Source of the DNA: Dermabacteraceae bacterium TAE3-ERU27
GTDB lineage: Bacteria > Actinomycetota > Actinomycetes > Actinomycetales > Dermabacteraceae
Direction: 5' to 3'
Assembly (NCBI GenBank): GCA_019218415.1
Contig: JAHUUL010000001.1
Coordinates: 124,001-188,000, forward strand
DNA: 64,000 bases
The position numbers and the translations under genes are program-made. Shown piece after piece: positions 47,126 through 57,053 of the stretch; the first letter of the stretch is position 1; each line of letters starts with the position of its first letter. Below the pieces are notes generated by a model. That model was not told where the DNA came from. It made no database searches and saw only the letters and a list, made by a program, of their open reading frames with translations.

Positions 47126-49386
47126 CGGGCATCCTCTCTAGCCTGTTCGTCAGGAACCTCTTCAGCCCCTCGTTCGGCGGGAGCGCGCGTTTCCGAACGG
47201 GTGCGTCGTGCGCGCACGACACCGATGGTCACCAGCGCCGCCATACCCAGCACAAGAACGAGCGTCGTGGTGTTCTCCCACTCGGGGTTAACTACCAGGG
47301 ACACGGTCTGGGTATCCCCGAGCGGCACGTCGTTCACAGTAGCCAGGCTGATGGTTAAATCTACCTTGCCCGACATGAGAGCCTCCACGGGAATCGTCAC
47401 AGTCGCCTGCCCGTAGGGAGCTATCGTCACCGGCTCCACCTTGCCCGCTATCTTCAGAATCGGGCGGGACACTTTCAGCGACGGACGCACCTGCACGCTG
47501 GTCGGAAGCTTGTTTTCCACCGTTACGGGAACCCCGGCGGAGGAAGAAACGAGGTTGTAGCTGGAGGCCGGGAGCACCTGTACGGAGTTGTAGAACTTAC
47601 TCAGTTGCGCGGTGGTTTCCTGCAGCCGGTTGCGCAGATCGTCACTGCTGCCGCGCAGGGGCGGGCCGACGATGGCCAGCAGGCTGCGCACCAGGGGATC
47701 GGAAACGCGCGGCTGCCCAAACGAACTGCTTACGGTGGCCAGTTTTTGGAGGCGCAGGTTGGCGCTTTCGATGGTGGCGAGCTGATTTTCGGTCACCACC
47801 GGTTCGTCCGGCTTGCCGGAGCCGGTGAGTTCGCGCACCGTACCGTGGGTTAACAGGGGGCCGGCGGCGGGAACGACGCGGGACGCCGGGTCGGTAACCG
47901 GTTCGGTGACCGCCGTATCCGCCGCGAGCAGCCGTGAGGTACGGGCGGGAGCCAGCCAGCTAGCCCCGGATAGAGCATCCAGCACGGAATTAACATCGTC
48001 GCTGGTCGGGTCGAAATTGGTCTGTGGAACGATCAGGATCTGGCGCGATTGGGCGGTCGGCTGAGCCGCAATCAGGGCCGTGTCGGCCAGTATCCGCTGC
48101 CGCGAAAGCACCCTGTTTTCGGGGGTGAGGCGGTTAATTACCCCGGAAAGGCGGGCGTCGGAAACCAGCATGCGGGTGCCGTGCTCACCATCGTTCGCGG
48201 AGGCTATGCCGGAGGGGGTGACGGCGTTTTCCTTGCCGGGCAAATCAGCGGAAGAAGCGATCAGCGTCTGGGGGTCGGCGTCCAGTGCCGCGTGCAGAAG
48301 TTTCGTGTTTACACCGCTGCCGCTCAGACGGATCGCCGAACCGTCGGAATGAATGCCACTTTCCTCCTGGCTGCGCTTAGTAGCCTCGGCAACCTGGGCC
48401 GTGATGGCCGCGGTAGTAGCCGGATTAGCCGACGCTATCGCAGGCAGATTCACGTTTTGGTAAGGCATCAGCAACACGGTTCGGTCGCGGGAAACCCGGC
48501 TTAGTTTTTCCGCGTAGTCGGCGGCGGAGCGCATGGGGCTAGCCGAGACGCCTGCTTCGGTGGAAGGAGAGGCGGAGCTTGCCGCTGCCTGCGCGGACTT
48601 GGGAAAGACCATCGGCGGATCCAAGAGGGAGGGATCCAACAGCCAGTCCACCTCGGGCCGCTGCGCCAGGGTAAGGAGGGAGTGTAGCCGTCCCCCCTCA
48701 ACCGACTGGCGGAAGTCATCGGGAGCGAGGATCTGCTCTGCCGCCTGCCGGGTGGTGATCGGCAACAGGAAAGAATAGGAGAGCCTGTCGGGAGTGACAC
48801 CGCTGGGGATCCATACCAGGAAGGTGCGCAGAACCGAGAGGGGCTGTCCGCCGTCGTCGGTGAGGGTAATGCTGATCCTGCGCGGGCCCCATTCGCGGGG
48901 ATCGGTGGGCAGGTTTAAGGAGTCGGCCGGTAGCGAGAAACGCACCTTTGCGGATGTATCGGGGGCCAGCGACGGTAGGGCGGGGATTACCTCCGCCCCT
49001 TCGCGTGGCGCTTTTCCGGTGGTGGCCAGTTTGCGCCCGGTTTCTTCCGTGTCGGTACGAGAGGCCCAAGCCGACAGCTCCTCGCGGGAGCGCGCCGGGG
49101 AGTCCAGAATCCCGAGGGTCGCCCGGGGCGCGCTCAGGGTGCGTCCGGATATGTTGCGAAGCGATATTTCGACGTCGAGGGTCATGCCTGGGCCGAGGGC
49201 GGGGGTAACCCTTTCCAGCTTCAGCAGTGAGGTCTGCCCGGCGGGAGAGTCGGGCGCTGCCGGTGCCGCGCTAGAATGGGGCGCGAGCGTGACAACGGCG
49301 AAGCTAACCGCCAACACCGCGCACAGAAACAAAGCTGCGGCTCTGCGGCCACCCTCTAGGAGTGCCGCGAGTGAACGTCGAGACAT
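47122..49386 (-). CDS. DUF6049 family secreted/membrane protein
   Basis: 754 aa. N-terminal signal-like helix (about 14-40), a large extracytoplasmic region with several beta-rich stretches (SLRNISGRTLSAP, VDWLLDPSLLD, VPVTVENKLPTSVQVRPSLKV) and a C-terminal membrane helix (about 710-730) followed by a short charged tail. Proteins of this family lie immediately upstream of murJ in most actinobacteria, suggesting a link to cell-wall assembly; no function is known. The C-terminal 30 residues are acidic. Divergent from cca, 62 bp away. Confidence 0.9.
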   Translation of the reverse strand: MSRRSLAALLEGGRRAAALFLCAVLAVSFAVVTLAPHSSAAPAAPDSPAGQTSLLKLERVTPALGPGMTLDVEISLRNISGRTLSAPRATLGILDSPARSREELSAWASRTDTEETGRKLATTGKAPREGAEVIPALPSLAPDTSAKVRFSLPADSLNLPTDPREWGPRRISITLTDDGGQPLSVLRTFLVWIPSGVTPDRLSYSFLLPITTRQAAEQILAPDDFRQSVEGGRLHSLLTLAQRPEVDWLLDPSLLDPPMVFPKSAQAAASSASPSTEAGVSASPMRSAADYAEKLSRVSRDRTVLLMPYQNVNLPAIASANPATTAAITAQVAEATKRSQEESGIHSDGSAIRLSGSGVNTKLLHAALDADPQTLIASSADLPGKENAVTPSGIASANDGEHGTRMLVSDARLSGVINRLTPENRVLSRQRILADTALIAAQPTAQSRQILIVPQTNFDPTSDDVNSVLDALSGASWLAPARTSRLLAADTAVTEPVTDPASRVVPAAGPLLTHGTVRELTGSGKPDEPVVTENQLATIESANLRLQKLATVSSSFGQPRVSDPLVRSLLAIVGPPLRGSSDDLRNRLQETTAQLSKFYNSVQVLPASSYNLVSSSAGVPVTVENKLPTSVQVRPSLKVSRPILKIAGKVEPVTIAPYGQATVTIPVEALMSGKVDLTISLATVNDVPLGDTQTVSLVVNPEWENTTTLVLVLGMAALVTIGVVRARRTRSETRAPAERGAEEVPDEQAREDAR

Positions 49387-49448
49387 GCTGCAACTCTAAA
49401 ACGTAACCCCCGAGCCGTGCGCTCCCAACCAGGATCGGCCTTCTGCTT

Positions 49449-50903
49449 GTGACGAAACCCGCCGCCCTTACCCCCGAATTGGCGCAACGCCGCGCGCGAA
49501 TGCTGTTCGCCGCCCTGCCACAGGAAATCCAGGAACTTGGTGAGCTGTTTCGCGCCGCCGGGCATCGCCTAGCGCTGGTCGGCGGGCCGGTGCGTGACGC
49601 TCTGCTCGGCCGCTCCAGTTCCGATTGGGACTTCACCACCTCGGCACGCCCCGACGAAACGGAAGCTCTGCTGCGCCAGTGGTCCCGCTCCATCTGGGAG
49701 ATGGGACGCGACTTCGGCACCATCGGTGCCGCGCGTGGCGAGCTGAAGGTGGAGATCACCACCTACCGCACGGAGGAATACGATCCGGCCTCCCGCAAAC
49801 CTGTGGTTAAGTACGGGGACACCATCGAAGGGGACCTGAGCCGCCGCGATTTCACCGTGAACGCGATGGCGGTTTCGCTGCCCGACCTCGAATTCATCGA
49901 TCCCTTCAACGGCCTGCAGGACCTCGCGGATGGCCTGTTGCGCACCCCCGTGGACCCTGGGCAGTCCTTTAGCGACGACCCGCTGCGCATGATGCGAGCC
50001 GTGCGTTTCGTGGCGCAGCTCGGGTTTGAGATCGAAGCGGGCACGGCCGACGCCATCACTCGCCTGGCCGAACGCATCGAAATCGTGTCCGCCGAACGGG
50101 TGCGCGACGAACTGGTGAAGCTTTTCCTGGCACCCTCCCCGCGGCGCGGCCTGGAACTGATGGTTGACCTGGGGCTGGCCACACGGGTGCTGCCCGAACT
50201 GCCCGCGCTGAAGCTGGAGATAGACGAACACCACCGTCACAAGGACGTTTTTGTTCATTCGCTGACGGTGCTGGAGCAGGCGATTGCGCTGGAATCTGCC
50301 CCCGGTAGCGGCGGCCCCTGCGAAAGCCCCGACCTGGTGCTGCGCATAGCCGCGCTCTTGCACGACATCGGCAAGCCCGCCACGCGGCGCTTCGAGACGG
50401 GAGGCGCGGTTTCGTTCCGACACCACGACGTGGTGGGCGCGAAAATGGCCGCCAAGCGCATGAAAGCGCTGATGTTCGATAAGGAAACCACCAAGGCGGT
50501 GGCACGCCTGGTAGAGCTGCACATGCGTTTCCACGGCTACCGCGAGGCTGCCTGGACCGACTCCGCCGTGCGCCGTTACGTTACCGACGCCGGCCCGCTG
50601 CTACAGCAGCTGCACAGGCTTACCAGGGCCGACGTAACCACGCGCAACAAGCGCAAGGCCGCCACCCTGGCGTCGGCCTATGACGAACTGGAACGCCGGA
50701 TCGCAGAGCTGGCGGAAAAGGAAGAGATCGCGAAGATCCGGCCCGACCTGGACGGGGCGCAGATCATGGAGATCCTTAACCTGGCCCCAGGCCGCGAGGT
50801 GGGGCTGGTGCGTAACTTCCTGCTGGAGCTACGGATGGAGGAAGGCCCCCTCGGAGAAGAAGAGGCGAAACGGCGTCTGCTTGAGTGGTGGCAGCAGCGC
50901 TAA
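49449..50903 (+). CDS. cca: CCA tRNA nucleotidyltransferase
   Basis: 484 aa, GTG at 49449. Class II polymerase-beta fold with LVGGPVRDALLGRSSSDWDFTTSARPDE (about 37-64) and the RRDFTVNAMA motif (about 130). The HD domain has LLHDIGKP (about 300) and a C-terminal helical part. Adds CCA to tRNA 3' ends, needed because none of the three tRNA genes here encodes it. Often annotated PcnB/Cca in actinobacteria. Confidence 0.95.
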   Translation: MTKPAALTPELAQRRARMLFAALPQEIQELGELFRAAGHRLALVGGPVRDALLGRSSSDWDFTTSARPDETEALLRQWSRSIWEMGRDFGTIGAARGELKVEITTYRTEEYDPASRKPVVKYGDTIEGDLSRRDFTVNAMAVSLPDLEFIDPFNGLQDLADGLLRTPVDPGQSFSDDPLRMMRAVRFVAQLGFEIEAGTADAITRLAERIEIVSAERVRDELVKLFLAPSPRRGLELMVDLGLATRVLPELPALKLEIDEHHRHKDVFVHSLTVLEQAIALESAPGSGGPCESPDLVLRIAALLHDIGKPATRRFETGGAVSFRHHDVVGAKMAAKRMKALMFDKETTKAVARLVELHMRFHGYREAAWTDSAVRRYVTDAGPLLQQLHRLTRADVTTRNKRKAATLASAYDELERRIAELAEKEEIAKIRPDLDGAQIMEILNLAPGREVGLVRNFLLELRMEEGPLGEEEAKRRLLEWWQQR

Positions 50904-51026
50904 CTGTGAGCTGCAACATATTTGCTCTGTGGGGCGTGTGACGCTTCCTGACGTTAATTCACCCCTCGCGCGTGCCTTGCCCATACTTGGGGTGTCAGTA
51001 ATTTCCCGGAAACAGGAGACTCGCAC

Positions 51027-53474
51027 GTGAGCGATGGGTCAACGCCTAAGGGCCGCTCCCGCACCAAGGGGCGCCGCCGCGCCGCCGCGCCGGCAGCAGC
51101 TACCAGGCCTGCCAGGGCGCGGAAAGCGGGTAAGAAAAACCTGCTGAATTACCCCCGTGCAGGCAAAACCAACCCGTGGCGCTGGCTACCCTCGCTGCGC
51201 CTGCTGGTGGTGGGGGCCTGCGTTTCCGTCGTGGCCATGCTCGGCCTGTTCGCACTGGCCTACAGCCTGACCAAGGTTCCCGAGCCGAATCAGGTGGCGC
51301 TCGCGCAGACCACCACCGTCTACTTCTCTGACGGTAAGACTCAGATGGGAACGTTCAGCGACGTAAACCGCACGATCATTCCCGAAAACGAGATCCCGCA
51401 GAACATTAAAGACGCCGTGGTGGCGTCCGAGGATTCGACCTTCTACGAGAACCGCGGTATCAGCCCCAAGGGCATCGTACGTGCGCTCATCAACAACCTG
51501 ACGGGCGGTGCACGCCAGGGCGGTTCCACCCTCACCCAGCAGTATGTCGAGAACTACTACCTGGGGCGCACCACCGGCTACCTCGGCAAGATCAAGGAAG
51601 CGCTGATGGCGCTGAAGGCCGATGAGCAGCTGAGCAAGGACCAGATCCTTTCGCGCTACCTGAACACGATCTACTTCGGTCGCGGTGCCTACGGCGTGCA
51701 GCAGGCAGCGAAGGAGTTCTTCGGTAAGGACGCTAAGGACCTCACTAACTCTGAGGCCGCCATGCTGGTGGCCATCATTCCCGCACCGTCTGCCTACGAT
51801 CCGGCGAAAAACCCGAAGAAGGCGCAGCAGCTCTGGGACCGTGTGGTTAAGCGGCAGGTGGAGGTCACCAAGACCCTCACCCCGCAGCAGGCAGCGGAGA
51901 TGAAGTTCCCCGAGGTTAAGGAGCGGGTGCGCAAGAACCGCCTGGGGGGCACCAACGGCTATCTGCTCAGCATGGTGCGTAGCGCCATGGTGAACCACGG
52001 CATCGATGCCGACAAGATCGATACCGGTGGTTACAAGATCGTCACGACCGTGGACGTGAATGTTCAGAAGAACACCGTCGAGGCGATAGCTAAGCTGCCC
52101 AAGGGGCGCCCCGAAAACAACCGCGTCGGCACCATGACCCTGGATCCGCGCAGCGGCGCTATCCGGGCTGCCTACGGCGGTCCCGACTACATCAAGCAGC
52201 AGCGTAACGACGCCACCCAGGCGCGTATGCAGGCTGGTTCGATCTTTAAGACCTTCACCCTGATCGCGGCCCTGCGCGACGGGGTATCCCTCGGTTCGCA
52301 GTGGCCCGGTAATACGCCGTACGTTTACCACGACTGGACCGTGAAGAACTTTGATAACGCCAACTACGGCAACAGGATCGATCTGATCTACGCGACCGCG
52401 CACTCTTCCAACACGGCGTTTGCGGCGCTAAACGTGGCGATCGGTCCGCAGAAAACCAAGGAAACCGCTGAGCTTCTCGGCTTGACCGACGTTCCCGGAC
52501 TCGATTCCGTGCCCTCCAACGTGCTCGGCTCTGCCTCTCCGACCGTAAAGCAGATGGCGCAGGCCTACGGGACGATTGCCTCCGGTGGCGTCTTCCACGA
52601 TGCCTACATTCTGGAGAAGGTGACCGATCCGAGCGGGGAGGTCGTCTACGAACACAAGGACAACGGCAAGCGCGTTATTTCCGAAGCCGTGGCGGCGAAC
52701 GCCACCGTGGCGTTGCAGGGGCCGACCGGTAAGGGCGGTACCGCTCGCCAGGTTGGTTACTCGATGGATCGTCCGGTAGCGGGTAAGACGGGCACGGCGG
52801 AAAAGTTCCGTGCAGCCTGGTTCGTGGGGTACACCCCGCAGCTCGTGACCGCGGTGGGCATGTTCCAGCCCTCGGCTGACGGCAAGCTAGAGGAGGTGCT
52901 GACTCCGTTCGGCGGAGAGCGCCACATCACCGGCGGCACTTTCCCCGCGCAGATCTTCGTGAACATCATGAAGCCTTCGCTGAAGGGCCAGGAGGTCATC
53001 CCCTTCCCCAAGCGCGTGTACGCGAACCTACGTGAGAAGCAGCGGGATACCCAGCCTGCCCGTCCGGTGCGTAAGCCGCGTAACGAACGGCCCGTCGAAA
53101 AGCCCAAGCCCGAGCAGCCCAGCGAACAGCCGCAGCCGAGCGAGCAGCCCGCCGCGCCGGAGCAGCAGCCTGCCGAGCAGCCCGCACCCGCGCAGCCGAG
53201 CGAGCAGCCTAAGCCCGCTGAGCCGGAGAAGCCGAAGGAATCCGATAAGCCGAAGGAACCGGAAAAGCCCAAGGAGCCAAAGCCCAAGGAGTCCGATAAG
53301 CCGAAGCAGCCGGAAAAGCCCAAGGAGTCTGAAAAGCCGAAGCAGCCGGAAAAGCCCAAGAAGTCCGACGCCGAAAAAGAGGCCGAGCGTAAGCGTGCGG
53401 AACGCAAGCGCGACCACGAGCGGGGCAGGCAAAAGCAGGCTGAAAAGGAAAATAAGGGCCAAAAGGACGGTTAG
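51027..53474 (+). CDS. Class A penicillin-binding protein (transglycosylase/transpeptidase) with KP-rich tail
   Basis: 815 aa. Basic cytoplasmic tail, one membrane helix (about 52-75), glycosyltransferase 51 domain with SEDSTFYENRG (about 132-142) and GGSTLTQQYVENYYL. Transpeptidase has SIFK (active serine about 410), SSN (about 462) and KTGTAE (about 588). Ends in a tail of about 130 residues rich in Pro, Lys and Glu with repeated KPKE/KPKQ units (about 680-800), probably wall-spanning. GTG at 51027, with ACAGGAGA upstream. It polymerises and cross-links peptidoglycan. Confidence 0.93.
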   Translation: MSDGSTPKGRSRTKGRRRAAAPAAATRPARARKAGKKNLLNYPRAGKTNPWRWLPSLRLLVVGACVSVVAMLGLFALAYSLTKVPEPNQVALAQTTTVYFSDGKTQMGTFSDVNRTIIPENEIPQNIKDAVVASEDSTFYENRGISPKGIVRALINNLTGGARQGGSTLTQQYVENYYLGRTTGYLGKIKEALMALKADEQLSKDQILSRYLNTIYFGRGAYGVQQAAKEFFGKDAKDLTNSEAAMLVAIIPAPSAYDPAKNPKKAQQLWDRVVKRQVEVTKTLTPQQAAEMKFPEVKERVRKNRLGGTNGYLLSMVRSAMVNHGIDADKIDTGGYKIVTTVDVNVQKNTVEAIAKLPKGRPENNRVGTMTLDPRSGAIRAAYGGPDYIKQQRNDATQARMQAGSIFKTFTLIAALRDGVSLGSQWPGNTPYVYHDWTVKNFDNANYGNRIDLIYATAHSSNTAFAALNVAIGPQKTKETAELLGLTDVPGLDSVPSNVLGSASPTVKQMAQAYGTIASGGVFHDAYILEKVTDPSGEVVYEHKDNGKRVISEAVAANATVALQGPTGKGGTARQVGYSMDRPVAGKTGTAEKFRAAWFVGYTPQLVTAVGMFQPSADGKLEEVLTPFGGERHITGGTFPAQIFVNIMKPSLKGQEVIPFPKRVYANLREKQRDTQPARPVRKPRNERPVEKPKPEQPSEQPQPSEQPAAPEQQPAEQPAPAQPSEQPKPAEPEKPKESDKPKEPEKPKEPKPKESDKPKQPEKPKESEKPKQPEKPKKSDAEKEAERKRAERKRDHERGRQKQAEKENKGQKDG

Positions 53475-53566
53475 CTCGCATCCGCTTCCACCGTCGCGGT
53501 GGGGCGGGTAGACTTAGGCGGTCCATGCACTTTCGGCACCCGTCGGAAGTAATTGGATGGCATGAC

Positions 53567-53610
53567 CCTCCTGCCACGGAAGGACCGTGGCCGCGTTAGA
53601 CCACAGGAGG
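53567..53610 (+). ncRNA. S6:S18 ribosomal-protein leader-like structure before rpsF
   Basis: Outer stem CCTCCTG (53567-53573) pairs with CAGGAGG (53604-53610), which contains the rpsF ribosome-binding site. Inner stem CCACGG / CCGTGG (53574-53579, 53585-53590), then a 13-nt bulge on the 3' side beginning CCG (53591-53593). A CCG trinucleotide in the asymmetric bulge is the known feature of the S6:S18 leader motif that represses the rpsF operon. The match is to the described layout, not to a covariance model. Confidence 0.55.
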
Positions 53611-53622
53611 TGGGTGAAACGC

Positions 53623-53910
53623 ATGCGTAAGTACGAAATGGTCGTGATCCTCGACTCGGATGTCGATGAGCGCACTGTGCAGGGCTCCTTCGAGAAGCTC
53701 GTGCAGGTGGTTCCCGCCGAAGGCGGCACCATCGACAACATCGATATCTGGGGCAAGCGCAAGTTTGCTTACGAGATCAACAAGAAGTCCGAGGGCATCT
53801 ACGTGATCCTCAACTTCACCGCGGAATCGAAGACCGCTCAGGAGCTGGATCGTCAGCTGGGCCTGAACGAGACGGTTGTACGCACCAAGCTGATGCGGGT
53901 CGAGGCCTGA
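53623..53910 (+). CDS. rpsF: 30S ribosomal protein S6
   Basis: 95 aa from the ATG at 53623 (MRKYEMVVILDSDVDERTV), the canonical start; upstream in-frame codons belong to the leader. IDIWGKRKFAYEINKKSEGIYVILNF near 43-68 is diagnostic. First gene of rpsF-ssb-rpsR-rplI; binds 16S rRNA with S18. Confidence 0.96.
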   Translation: MRKYEMVVILDSDVDERTVQGSFEKLVQVVPAEGGTIDNIDIWGKRKFAYEINKKSEGIYVILNFTAESKTAQELDRQLGLNETVVRTKLMRVEA

Positions 53911-53963
53911 TTCGCACCCCCAAGCTCTAGTAACACCCCGCAAGATACGTCCAAGGAGGATCC

Positions 53964-54527
53964 ATGGCAGGCGAAACCGTCATCACCGTGGTTGGAAACC
54001 TGACCGCTGACCCGGAGCTGCGCTTTACCCAGTCGGGTGCCGCCGTAGCGTCGTTTACCGTGGCTTCTACCCCGCGTAACTTCGATCGCCAGTCGGGCGA
54101 GTGGAAAGACGGCGAAGCCCTCTTCCTGCGCTGCTCCGTATGGCGTGATGCTGCCGAGAACGTTGCGGAGTCCCTCGAAAAGGGCAACCGCGTGATCGTG
54201 CAGGGTCGGCTGCGCCAGCGTTCCTACACGGATCGCGAAGGCAATAACCGCACCTCGCTCGAGCTCGACGTAGATGAGGTTGCACCCTCGCTGCGTTACG
54301 CGACCGCTAAGCCGCAGCGCGTACAGCGCGGTGGCGGCGGATTCGGCGGCAATAACGGTGGCGGCAACTTTGCCGCGGGCGGCGGAAACTTCGGTGGCGG
54401 GCAAAACGCCGCCGGCGGTTTCGGCGGCGCACCGCAGCAGGGTGGCTTCCAGAGCCAGGGCAATACCGAGGACCCCTGGAAGGGGATGTCCTCGGGTGGT
54501 GGCTACGACGAACCCGCCCCGTTCTAA
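53964..54527 (+). CDS. ssb: Single-stranded DNA-binding protein
   Basis: 187 aa. OB fold from the start ([32 protein letters not shown]) to about 115, then a Gly/Asn-rich linker and the acidic tip YDEPAPF, a variant of the usual DDEPPF. Binds ssDNA as a tetramer and recruits partners by its tip. Good ribosome site AAGGAGG 6 nt upstream. Confidence 0.96.
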   Translation: MAGETVITVVGNLTADPELRFTQSGAAVASFTVASTPRNFDRQSGEWKDGEALFLRCSVWRDAAENVAESLEKGNRVIVQGRLRQRSYTDREGNNRTSLELDVDEVAPSLRYATAKPQRVQRGGGGFGGNNGGGNFAAGGGNFGGGQNAAGGFGGAPQQGGFQSQGNTEDPWKGMSSGGGYDEPAPF

Positions 54528-54664
54528 CGGGTAGGCGGCGGCCTTGCCGCTGCCATTGCGAGATCATCGCAGCTACAAAAATCTTTCATTTCAGGTCTCG
54601 CCGTTAAGCGAGATTCCATCCCGGGTCACCGCCCGGGCTCCCAGATGCTAAAAGGAGCACCACG

Positions 54665-54901
54665 ATGGCAAAGCCAGTTCTTCGCAAGCCGAAGAAGAAG
54701 CAGAACCCTCTCAAGACCGCCGGTGTTGAGGCTGTCGATTACAAGGACGCCGCTCTGCTGCGTAAGTTCATCTCGGACCGCGGCAAGATCCGCGCGCGCC
54801 GCGTAACCGGCGTGTCCGTGCAGGAGCAGCGCAAGATCGCAAAGGCCGTTAAGAACGCCCGCGAGATCGCCCTGCTGCCGTACTCGTCCTCCGGCCGCTG
54901 A
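54665..54901 (+). CDS. rpsR: 30S ribosomal protein S18
   Basis: 78 aa. [44 protein letters not shown] is typical S18. No CxxC zinc motif, so probably the zinc-free form. 137 bp after ssb, with AAAAGGAGC upstream. Confidence 0.96.
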   Translation: MAKPVLRKPKKKQNPLKTAGVEAVDYKDAALLRKFISDRGKIRARRVTGVSVQEQRKIAKAVKNAREIALLPYSSSGR

Positions 54902-54925
54902 GCCTAACCCCGAGGGAGAAGAACT

Positions 54926-55381
54926 ATGTCTACGAAACTGATCCTCACCCACGAGGTGTCCGGCCTCGGCACCGCTGGCGACGTTGTGGAAGTTAAGGAC
55001 GGCTACGCCCGTAACTTCCTGCTGCCCCGCAACCTGGCCACCCCGTGGACCAAGGGTGCTGAGCGCCAGCTCAACCAGATCCGTGCGGCCCGCAGCAAGC
55101 GCGCCATCGAGAACCTGGAAGAGGCACAGGCACTGCGCGATCTGCTGCAGAGCAAGCCGGTTGTAGTTTCCGAGCGTTCGGGCGACAACGGTCGTCTGTT
55201 CGGTGCGGTTACCCAGGCCGACGTGGCCGCCGCTGTTGAGGCTGCTTTCGATAAGCAGATCGACAAGCGCAAGGTTGAGTTCCCGACCCCGATCAAGGCG
55301 CTCGGATCGCACACCGCGACCGTCCGCCTGCACGACGAGGTCTACGCGAACCTGACCGTTCAGGTCACCGCCGCTAAGTGA
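54926..55381 (+). CDS. rplI: 50S ribosomal protein L9
   Basis: 151 aa. [34 protein letters not shown] at the N-terminus, long helix, and C-terminal domain ending LTVQVTAAK. Last gene of the unit, followed by a strong palindromic terminator. Confidence 0.97.
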   Translation: MSTKLILTHEVSGLGTAGDVVEVKDGYARNFLLPRNLATPWTKGAERQLNQIRAARSKRAIENLEEAQALRDLLQSKPVVVSERSGDNGRLFGAVTQADVAAAVEAAFDKQIDKRKVEFPTPIKALGSHTATVRLHDEVYANLTVQVTAAK

Positions 55382-55401
55382 TTTAGCAAAACCTTTTAAA
55401 G

Positions 55402-55433
55402 ATGAACCCCGTGTCATATGACACGGGGTTCAT
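55402..55433. terminator. Palindromic terminator after rplI
   Basis: 32-bp perfect palindrome with arms ATGAACCCCGTGTCAT, followed by TGCTTTTCTG on the plus strand. Confidence 0.85.
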
Positions 55434-55509
55434 TGCTTTTCTGTAACGAAATGATGAACTATTAAGCAGAAATGGCGGGTAGGGACTTTTCCGCCGTAAT
55501 GTACCGGTC

Positions 55510-56898
55510 ATGTCAACCGTAAAATCCAACGAACTAAAACGCTCTCTGGGCCACGGCCAGATGGCGATGATTGCCATGGGATCGGCTCTTGGTACAGGCC
55601 TATTCCTCGGTTCGGGAGCCGCCATTGGTGTGGCGGGCCCCGCGGTAATCCTCGCCTTCGCCTTTGGCTCCCTGATCGCAGCGTGTATCGCCGCCTGCAT
55701 GGGGGAAATGGCTTCGCGCTATCCCGTGCGTGGCGGCTTCGGCACCCTCGCCTCCGCCTTCATCGGTCCCTTCTGGGGCTACCTGGCGCGTTGGTGCTAC
55801 TGGTTCGTTACCGTCGCCGTAACCGGCGTGGAGCTGGTGGCGGTCGCTAAGTACCTGCAGTACTGGGCTCCCGGACTGGATCTGTCGGTAAGCATTCTGG
55901 GATTCGCGGCACTCATTTTCGCGCTAAACATCTTCAGCGTAAAGAGCTTCGGAGCGGTCGAATTCTTCCTTTCCTCCATTAAGGTAATCGCCGTATTCGC
56001 ATTCATTATCGTGGGTGCGCTGCTGGTATTCGTGGGCCTGCCCGGAACCGAGGCAGTAGGCGTAGCCAACCTGACCAACGACGGCGGCTTCGTGCCGAAC
56101 GGTTTCAAGGCGGTCTGGCTGAGCATGTCCATCGTCATTTTCTCCTTCGGCGGCATCGAGCTGATCAGTATCTCCGCCGCCGAGGCGAAGGATCCGGGGC
56201 GCAGCGTGAAGACGGCGGCCCGCTCCACCATGGTGCGCCTGGCGTTTTTCTACGTGGCGGCCATCGCGATCATCGTCTGCCTCGTTCCCTGGCAGCAGGC
56301 GGCGCAGGTGGATGGCGTGGAGGCCAGCCCGTTCGTGCTGGCGTTCAACCAGGCGGGTATCCCGGCCGCAGCCAGCGTCATGAACTTCATCGTGCTCGTG
56401 GCCGCGCTGAGCGCCGCTAACGCCAACCTCTACGCCGGCGGGCGCATGATGCACTCGCTGTCGGCCGATAAGTTCGCGCCGCAGGCGTTCGGCAAAACCT
56501 CCTCCGCGGGTGTTCCCGTGGCGGGCCTGCTCGCCTCCTGTGTAGGCATCATCGCCGCGGCATCGCTGGCCTACTTCGAGGTGAAGGACCTGTTCGGCAT
56601 CATGATGTCGGTAGTGGTGTTCTCCGTGATGGTGGTGTGGCTACTGATCCTGAGCAGCTACCTGTTCTACGCCAAGCACCGCGACGGCAAGGCGCCGTTC
56701 AAGGTGCCGGGCGGGCGCTTCGTGGCCTGGTTCGGAATCTTCGGCGTGCTTTCCATCCTGGCTACCGCCGTGGAGATGGATGGCATCTGGACCGCTATGA
56801 AGATGGGTGTTCCGTTCATTCTGCTGCTCGCGGCGTTCTACTACGCCGTGGTGCGCAAGAACGTGCAGCCGATCGGTAATCTGGATGAGATTAGCTGA
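55510..56898 (+). CDS. APC-superfamily amino-acid permease (GABA/aromatic-type)
   Basis: 462 aa, 12 predicted membrane helices. N-terminal motif KRSLGHGQMAMIAMGSALGTGLFLGSGAAIGVAGPAV (about 7-45) and SIVIFSFGGIELISISAAEAKDPGRSV (about 205-240) are those of AAT-family permeases; substrate cannot be told. Flanked by terminators on both sides, so monocistronic. Cytoplasmic-membrane importer driven by proton symport in the family. Confidence 0.92.
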   Translation: MSTVKSNELKRSLGHGQMAMIAMGSALGTGLFLGSGAAIGVAGPAVILAFAFGSLIAACIAACMGEMASRYPVRGGFGTLASAFIGPFWGYLARWCYWFVTVAVTGVELVAVAKYLQYWAPGLDLSVSILGFAALIFALNIFSVKSFGAVEFFLSSIKVIAVFAFIIVGALLVFVGLPGTEAVGVANLTNDGGFVPNGFKAVWLSMSIVIFSFGGIELISISAAEAKDPGRSVKTAARSTMVRLAFFYVAAIAIIVCLVPWQQAAQVDGVEASPFVLAFNQAGIPAAASVMNFIVLVAALSAANANLYAGGRMMHSLSADKFAPQAFGKTSSAGVPVAGLLASCVGIIAAASLAYFEVKDLFGIMMSVVVFSVMVVWLLILSSYLFYAKHRDGKAPFKVPGGRFVAWFGIFGVLSILATAVEMDGIWTAMKMGVPFILLLAAFYYAVVRKNVQPIGNLDEIS

Positions 56899-56908
56899 TT
56901 AGGCGTGC

Positions 56909-56947
56909 AAGGGCGGGAGGCTAGCTGGCCTCCCGCCCTTTTCTTTG
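56909..56947 (+). terminator. Terminator after the permease
   Basis: Stem AAGGGCGGGAGGC / CCTCCCGCCCTT around CTAGCTGG, then TTCTTT. 11 bp past the stop. Confidence 0.85.
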
Positions 56948-57053
56948 TCCAAAATAGCCATATTGCTTGATGGTGCGCTGGATCACTCCTATGGTGATAG
57001 ATGCAAGCCCTCGCATATGCGGGGGATGCCACCCACTCGAGGAGGAGAGCGTT

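Noticed and set aside
33622-50917. Identical 14-mer CTGTGAGCTGCAAC before rpmH (33622) and before the PBP gene (50904)
   Set aside because: A shared 14-mer is expected several times by chance in 64 kb, and it is not palindromic or otherwise conserved.
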